From: Chloroflexota bacterium
GTDB lineage: Bacteria > Chloroflexota > Anaerolineae > Anaerolineales > UBA4823
Assembly: GCA_030611505.1 (NCBI GenBank)
Contig: JAUWPO010000003.1
Location: forward strand, 1 to 45,415
Length of the DNA stretch: 45,415 bases
Reading direction: 5' to 3'
Each line of letters opens with the position of its first letter. Position 1 is the stretch's first letter. Below the pieces are notes generated by a model. The model was not told where the DNA came from. It searched no databases and worked only from the letters and a program-made list of their open reading frames with translations. Positions 42,550 through 45,415 of the stretch are shown here, piece by piece. Made by a program: the position numbers and the translations under genes.

Positions 42550-44533
42550 CGAAGTTTCAAAGCTGCGTAATAATGAGCGGGATGGTATTATCCTGATCCT
42601 TATCCTTGCACTCCTGCATGGATTGATCTATGTCTACTTGCTTCCACCCTGGCAGCATTATGATGAACCCAAACATTTCGAATACGTATGGTTGATCGCC
42701 AACCATGAGGGGTTACCCAAACCAGGGGATCATGACCCGCAGATGAACCGGGCAGTGGTGGAATCTATGGTTGATAACGGTTTTTATCGAGATATGGGCT
42801 CACAACCTAGACTTGATTCTCCAGATCAATCAGTGACTATAGGTGGCTACTCGCAGTTAGATGGTCCTCCATTTTACTATTGGATTGTTTCACTTCCAGT
42901 TCGATTCATGAATGGCTGGAATGTCACAACTCAAATGTACATAGGGCGATTGGTATCATTAATTATGTATCTCATAACAGTTATGATAGCGTGGGGTATC
43001 ACTCGAGAGATAACCTTGTCAGGACATCCACTACGTTTACTGGTTCCGGGTACTCTAGCACTGTTGCCGGGTTATGTTGACATAATGACATCCATAAACA
43101 ACGATGTAGGTGCGGTTCTGGTAATGTCATTATCGCTGTGGGGGAGCTTGCGCCTGATGAAGCGTGGATTTTCCATTATTGATTTCATCTGGGCATCATC
43201 TACAGCTCTGCTCAGTATTTTCACGAAGAGTACCGCGGTTGTCAGCTTATTGATCCTGCCGATTGCAATTATATTTTCGTTACTAAAGGGTGCTAAGCAA
43301 AAATATGCCTGGTTTTTGATTTTTGTCAGTTTCCTCACCGTACTTGGAGCGGCTTTTACCTGGGATGATGCGGCCTGGTGGTACCGTTCAACTTCTCAAG
43401 CCGGTCCTACACGTGTCCAAGATGAAAAAGCAGTTTTTGGAAAATTTGCCTTTGTGATCGAGCCCCAGGCTGGTGTTACACCGCGATGGATGGTGCCACT
43501 CTTTCAACCCATTCCAATAAAGATTAGTCGTGAGCTGTATGGCAAAGATGTGACCCTGGGAGTATGGATGTGGGCCAACCAACCTATCGAAATTAGCACA
43601 CCTACATTAGGTACACCCAGTTCTAGGTATTCTGAGAGTGTCGAAGTAGATGAGAAGCCACGTTTTTATGGACTTCAAACCACGCTCACAGATACGAACC
43701 AAAGGATTTGGATTTCTCTGCCGGAAAATAAAACGACACCTGCCAATGATGTTCAAATCTATTATGATGGATTCGTTTTGGTTGAGGGTCATCGACCATT
43801 GGAAGAAGCACCTGTTTTCAGTTTCCCGGATGGTTCGGTTGGAAATTGGGGGGGGGAACCTTTCAGGAACTTGATCCGTAACGGCTCCGCAGAAAAAGCC
43901 GGACTGCGGTTCCGTCCTTGGTTAGATGGCTTAGGATCGAGATTCTTAGGGGATAATACACGCCCTTCGTTGATACTGACTTACTTGTATGATTGGTCTA
44001 ACGCCGGATTTATTTATAAGCTCACGATCCCTCGCCTGTTCCGAACTTTTTGGGGTAAGTTTGGATGGGGACATATCTCGCTCATTGGGGATCATCCTTA
44101 CCACTATTTAGCGGTCTTTACATTGATTATACTCGGTGGAGCAATGCTGAGGATTATTCGCAATTGGCGGATTCTTCACTGGGACGTGCTCCTTATACTC
44201 GGAATCGGGATCATTGCAGTGTGGTTTCCGGCTTTAGTCAGGGGAGCAATTTTTTTGGCGATTCCCCAAATCTATTATCCAGTGGCACGCTACATTTATC
44301 CGGTGATTATTCCTATGGCGATCGTGTTTAGCTTTGGTTGGCTGGAAGTTTTTCTTTTGTTGATACAATTCTTGGATTGGTTTACTGGAATTCTTAAAAG
44401 GACTGATGTTGGACCATCAGAACTACGAAAACAACCACCTCCGGAACTTCAAATTGTTATATATTTGGGTCTGTTTTTGATCTTGGATATTGCATCCATC
44501 ATCAGTATCGCAAGGTTTTATGAGATAATTTAG
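42539..44533 (+). CDS. Large multi-pass membrane protein, GT-C-like (DUF2142 type)
   Basis: 664 residues with about 10-12 hydrophobic helices. After the first helix comes PWQHYDEPKHFEYVWLIANHEG, whose Asp-Glu in the first outer loop is typical of GT-C glycosyltransferases and of DUF2142 proteins. A long soluble insert of about 190 residues (around 285-475) separates two membrane blocks. It contains a beta-rich part ending YYDGFVLVEGHRP, much like a carbohydrate-binding sandwich. It probably transfers a sugar from a lipid carrier at the outer face, but no activity is proven. It overlaps the phosphatase gene. Confidence 0.75.
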   Translation: MPPNEVSKLRNNERDGIILILILALLHGLIYVYLLPPWQHYDEPKHFEYVWLIANHEGLPKPGDHDPQMNRAVVESMVDNGFYRDMGSQPRLDSPDQSVTIGGYSQLDGPPFYYWIVSLPVRFMNGWNVTTQMYIGRLVSLIMYLITVMIAWGITREITLSGHPLRLLVPGTLALLPGYVDIMTSINNDVGAVLVMSLSLWGSLRLMKRGFSIIDFIWASSTALLSIFTKSTAVVSLLILPIAIIFSLLKGAKQKYAWFLIFVSFLTVLGAAFTWDDAAWWYRSTSQAGPTRVQDEKAVFGKFAFVIEPQAGVTPRWMVPLFQPIPIKISRELYGKDVTLGVWMWANQPIEISTPTLGTPSSRYSESVEVDEKPRFYGLQTTLTDTNQRIWISLPENKTTPANDVQIYYDGFVLVEGHRPLEEAPVFSFPDGSVGNWGGEPFRNLIRNGSAEKAGLRFRPWLDGLGSRFLGDNTRPSLILTYLYDWSNAGFIYKLTIPRLFRTFWGKFGWGHISLIGDHPYHYLAVFTLIILGGAMLRIIRNWRILHWDVLLILGIGIIAVWFPALVRGAIFLAIPQIYYPVARYIYPVIIPMAIVFSFGWLEVFLLLIQFLDWFTGILKRTDVGPSELRKQPPPELQIVIYLGLFLILDIASIISIARFYEII

Positions 44534-44591
44534 TTGTTGCATAAAAAAAAATCATCTTTGCACATCGTTTTTCTCAAGAATGCATAACTTT

Positions 44592-44611
44592 ACTCTCGCA
44601 ATGGGAGTTTT
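44592..44611 (+). terminator. Weak Rho-independent terminator after the membrane protein gene
   Basis: ACTCTC/GGGAGT forms a 6-bp stem (one G-T pair) with a GCAAT loop, followed by TTTT. It lies about 60 bases after the stop. Confidence 0.35.
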
Positions 44612-44641
44612 GAGATTACTGAGTAAGCCCATAAAATTCCA

Positions 44642-44669
44642 TTGGTCTTCGTGTGCAGTGTGGTAGAAT
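44642..44669 (+). promoter_or_regulatory. Candidate promoter of the last gene
   Basis: TTGGTC (44642-44647), a 16-base spacer and TAGAAT (44664-44669) with an extended TG one base before it. The start site would be about 50 bases before ATG 44724. Confidence 0.35.
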
Positions 44670-44723
44670 TTTGATCTATTGTCAAAGTGTGAAGATAGTT
44701 GAAGATTAATGGAGAATATTATT

Positions 44724-45415
44724 ATGCGTAAATGGAAGCTATTGAGCTTGATTTTACTCTTTTCGATTTTGGCGTCTTTAGGAGGTAGGTGGGGTACTCT
44801 TGCCGGGAATTCAGATACAAATCCTTTAATAAAAGGGGTTGCATTAGCAGCGCCTTCTGTAGATATGGATATTTATCTACCGATTATATTCAATAATTAC
44901 CCAGTACGAACGATCTTCGGCGTAGAGATGTATAATATTACTGAAGGCGGGGGCCTAAATGAAATTGAAGATGCGGGAGCAACTTATATCCGGCATAACG
45001 GGCTAATATGGGCAATGGTTGAATGGAATTACAGTGGAGAGAGGAATTGGGGGGCGGTTTCTTATTTAGATAACCAACTGATCAACGCTGCAGAACGGGG
45101 CATGGAAGTCATCCTGATCGTCCGCAGCACTCCACCATGGGCACGGGATGATCTTTACTCGCCGTGTGGTCCGATCAAGCCAAGCGAATATGCTGCTTTT
45201 GGCCAATTTATGCATGCAGCAGTTGAGAGGTACAGTGCTCCTCCATACAACGTTAAGTATTGGGAGATTTACAACGAACCGGATGTTCCTAAAAACACTA
45301 ATGAGCCCCCCTATGGCATGCCTTATGGATGTTGGGGAAATGAAAGCGATCCCAACTATGGGGGAAGTGCTTACGGCGAAATGTTGAAAGTGGTCTATCC
45401 ATACATAAAATCCGC
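44724..45415 (+). CDS. Secreted glycoside hydrolase-like protein, 3'-truncated by window edge
   Basis: The frame is open from ATG 44724 to the end of the window and is missing from the ORF track because it has no stop. GGAG nine bases upstream supports this ATG over the one at 44709. The product begins with a signal peptide (MRKWKLLSLILLFSILASLGG). It continues with a TIM-barrel glycosidase pattern: FGVEMYNIT, GATYIRHNGLIWAMVEW, LINAAERGMEVILIVRSTPPWARD, and YWEIYNEPDVP, whose Asn-Glu-Pro is the usual acid/base site of clan-A enzymes such as GH39 or GH5. The family and substrate cannot be fixed from this half. It may trim or bind the polysaccharide made by this locus. Confidence 0.8.
   Translation, partial: MRKWKLLSLILLFSILASLGGRWGTLAGNSDTNPLIKGVALAAPSVDMDIYLPIIFNNYPVRTIFGVEMYNITEGGGLNEIEDAGATYIRHNGLIWAMVEWNYSGERNWGAVSYLDNQLINAAERGMEVILIVRSTPPWARDDLYSPCGPIKPSEYAAFGQFMHAAVERYSAPPYNVKYWEIYNEPDVPKNTNEPPYGMPYGCWGNESDPNYGGSAYGEMLKVVYPYIKS

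Noticed and set aside
45148-45387. 79-residue plus-strand ORF at the window end
   Set aside because: It is out of frame with the glycosidase, which has a signal peptide and NEP motif in the true frame.
1-45415. CRISPR arrays, insertion sequences and phage genes
   Set aside because: No regularly spaced repeats, transposase, integrase or terminal inverted repeats were seen on either strand.

Overview
The window looks like a chromosomal segment of a Chloroflexota bacterium, most likely from the Anaerolineae or a close relative. This is an inference from gene content: a nuo cluster with two NuoM-type genes, a CpXC-domain protein, an FHA-winged-helix regulator beside a Hanks-type kinase, and a split ATP synthase locus. 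I ran no phylogeny. Base composition is moderate and codon use looks even throughout. I see no rRNA, tRNA, insertion sequence, phage gene or CRISPR array.

Region 1 (1-10.85 kb) is bioenergetic. It holds the 3' part of nuoH, then nuoJ, nuoK, nuoL, nuoM, a second nuoM-like gene and nuoN, followed by the Fo part of ATP synthase: atpZ-like, atpB, atpE and an atpF fused to the C-terminal domain of subunit delta. The F1 genes do not follow. The most striking signal is that NuoL carries an extra piece of about 27 residues in its C-terminal lateral helix. It looks like a tandem copy of the preceding segment, and it sits beside the extra NuoM gene. Together these point to a complex I with four antiporter-like subunits.

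Region 2 (10.9-20.1 kb) is envelope and transport. It holds a MurE-type ligase, a leftward set (formate/nitrite channel, stand-alone RAM-domain protein, cupin), a rightward heterodimeric ABC exporter pair with one degenerate ATP site, and a leftward tgt-uppP pair.

Region 3 (20.4-31.2 kb) is mixed metabolism and signalling. It holds a class III aminotransferase overlapping a GAF-PAS histidine kinase, a CpXC-domain protein, an FHA-winged-helix regulator divergent from a membrane-anchored Ser/Thr kinase, a large secreted family-3 glycosidase with an altered catalytic loop, a solitary IpdB-like CoA-transferase-family subunit, and a GDPD phosphodiesterase.

Region 4 (31.2-38.5 kb) holds a DPM1-like glycosyltransferase, RecJ, a membrane-anchored YvcK-like protein, and the glycolytic trio gap-pgk-tpiA, with a strong hairpin between gap and pgk and a terminator after tpiA.

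Region 5 (38.6-45.4 kb) is the start of a polysaccharide locus. A NusG paralogue comes first, then two tandem GDP-mannose 4,6-dehydratase-type genes, a WecG/TagA glycosyltransferase, a low-molecular-weight tyrosine phosphatase, a large multi-pass GT-C-like membrane protein and the 5' part of a secreted glycosidase that runs off the window and is missing from the ORF track.
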